Shown here piece after piece: positions 63,404-64,000 of a stretch of DNA of 64,000 nucleotides (position 1 is the stretch's first letter; the number at the start of each line of letters is the position of its first letter). Made by a program: the position numbers and the translations under genes. Under the pieces are notes generated by a model. It searched no databases and was not told the DNA's origin. It saw only the letters and a program-made list of their open reading frames with translations. The DNA comes from Ilex aquifolium (taxonomy: Eukaryota > Streptophyta > Magnoliopsida > Aquifoliales > Aquifoliaceae): the NCBI GenBank assembly GCA_951799425.1, contig OX637391.1, positions 52,923,069 to 52,987,068 of the forward strand, given 5' to 3'.

Positions 63404-64000
63404 CTGCATAATTATTCAAATATTTTGGCATCATTACCAACATTCACTGAAAAGCTGGTACAATAAAATCGTTACCAAGAAGCAGCGGACTGTCAAAATT
63501 GCTTTCTAGGTAAGATCAAGTATGAACTAAATTCCTAACCCGAGCATTTAGAGTAAAAACTATCCGCCACAACTGCATCAAGCAATGTCAATAGCTTGAA
63601 ACTATACCCTTTCTTGGCCCAAGTTTGGCTCAAATACAAAGCTAACTGCAAAGATGGCCATTTTTACTCATTTTACGAAATTCACTTTCCTCTACTGTTG
63701 AATGCAAAGATCTGTACATTCCTGAGATGGGCATAAACTGACAATGTAGGAGGGAGCCATGGCCAGGTAAAATCGGCTCGCAATCACTAGAAACCAAAAA
63801 ACAGTCGAAAATGAATTCAAAAGGAAAAGATTTGTATTGGGCATGGGCATAAAATGTAATCTAGGAGGGACTCATGGCCTAATAAAATCTGGTATGAATC
63901 TCTATATTCATTATTAAAAAATAATGATACAATCATACAACATGAATTTCAAAGTAAAGGTAGACTAAGTGAAATAAGAGAGAGTATATGTTTTACTCAC
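63404..64000 (-). other. Last coding intron of SF3B3, donor at the window edge
   Basis: On - the window begins GTGAGTAAAAC, a strong splice donor, and ends for this intron at TGCAG (63404-63408), giving 597 bp. Within it, a segment with GGGCATAAACTGACAATGTA and GGAGCCATGGCC near 63730 is repeated in diverged form near 63846. Confidence 0.65.

Overview
This window is nuclear DNA of a flowering plant, most likely a eudicot. The evidence is GT-AG introns in AT-rich DNA, plant Ty3/gypsy retrotransposons of the Tat and Athila lineages, hAT-like MITEs, a SINE, a LINE remnant and plant-type host genes. Species cannot be named from the sequence.

Host genes. Two eight-exon alpha/beta-hydrolase genes of the monoacylglycerol lipase / caffeoylshikimate esterase-like family lie in direct orientation (5145-8192 and 56481-60796, + strand). 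They belong to a duplicated block (about 4059-8302 and 54657-60914) whose copies are now about 46 kb apart because LTR retrotransposons filled the space between them. Both keep the catalytic Ser-Asp-His triad. The second copy has lost the TATA-box segment of the promoter and gained a hAT-like insert in the 5' leader, a MITE upstream and a solo LTR in intron 5. At the right edge, on the - strand, is the last coding exon of the spliceosomal SF3B3/SAP130 gene (63266-63403). Its upstream intron begins exactly at the last base of the window.

Mobile layer, left to right. SINE 1418-1646. MITE 3448-3620. hAT-like element 8640-9407. Tat element D 10021-13387 (gag only). Tat element E 15868-19645 (old, gag only, broken). 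Tat element C 21510-34979, which carries gag-pol on - and two intron-containing genes on +. Tat element A 35746-53831, a deletion derivative, into which were inserted an 11.5-kb Athila element B (37729-49243) and a 2.6-kb solo LTR (50663-53254). LINE remnant 60925-61450. The full-length elements and the 2.6-kb solo LTR have 5-bp target duplications that I could read directly.

Points of most interest. (1) Element C holds two paralogous spliced genes, antisense to its own gag-pol, each with a gypsy-type-transposon-like domain, a basic nuclear-localisation-like motif and a coiled coil. (2) Athila element B has an env-position ORF with its own TATA box, next to an array of CGTCCGGACG palindromes; the same palindromes and a TATA box also occur in its LTR, which suggests a duplicated internal promoter. 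(3) B, C and D are each visibly defective, yet their LTR pairs are almost identical, which points to recent movement by helper proteins from elsewhere.
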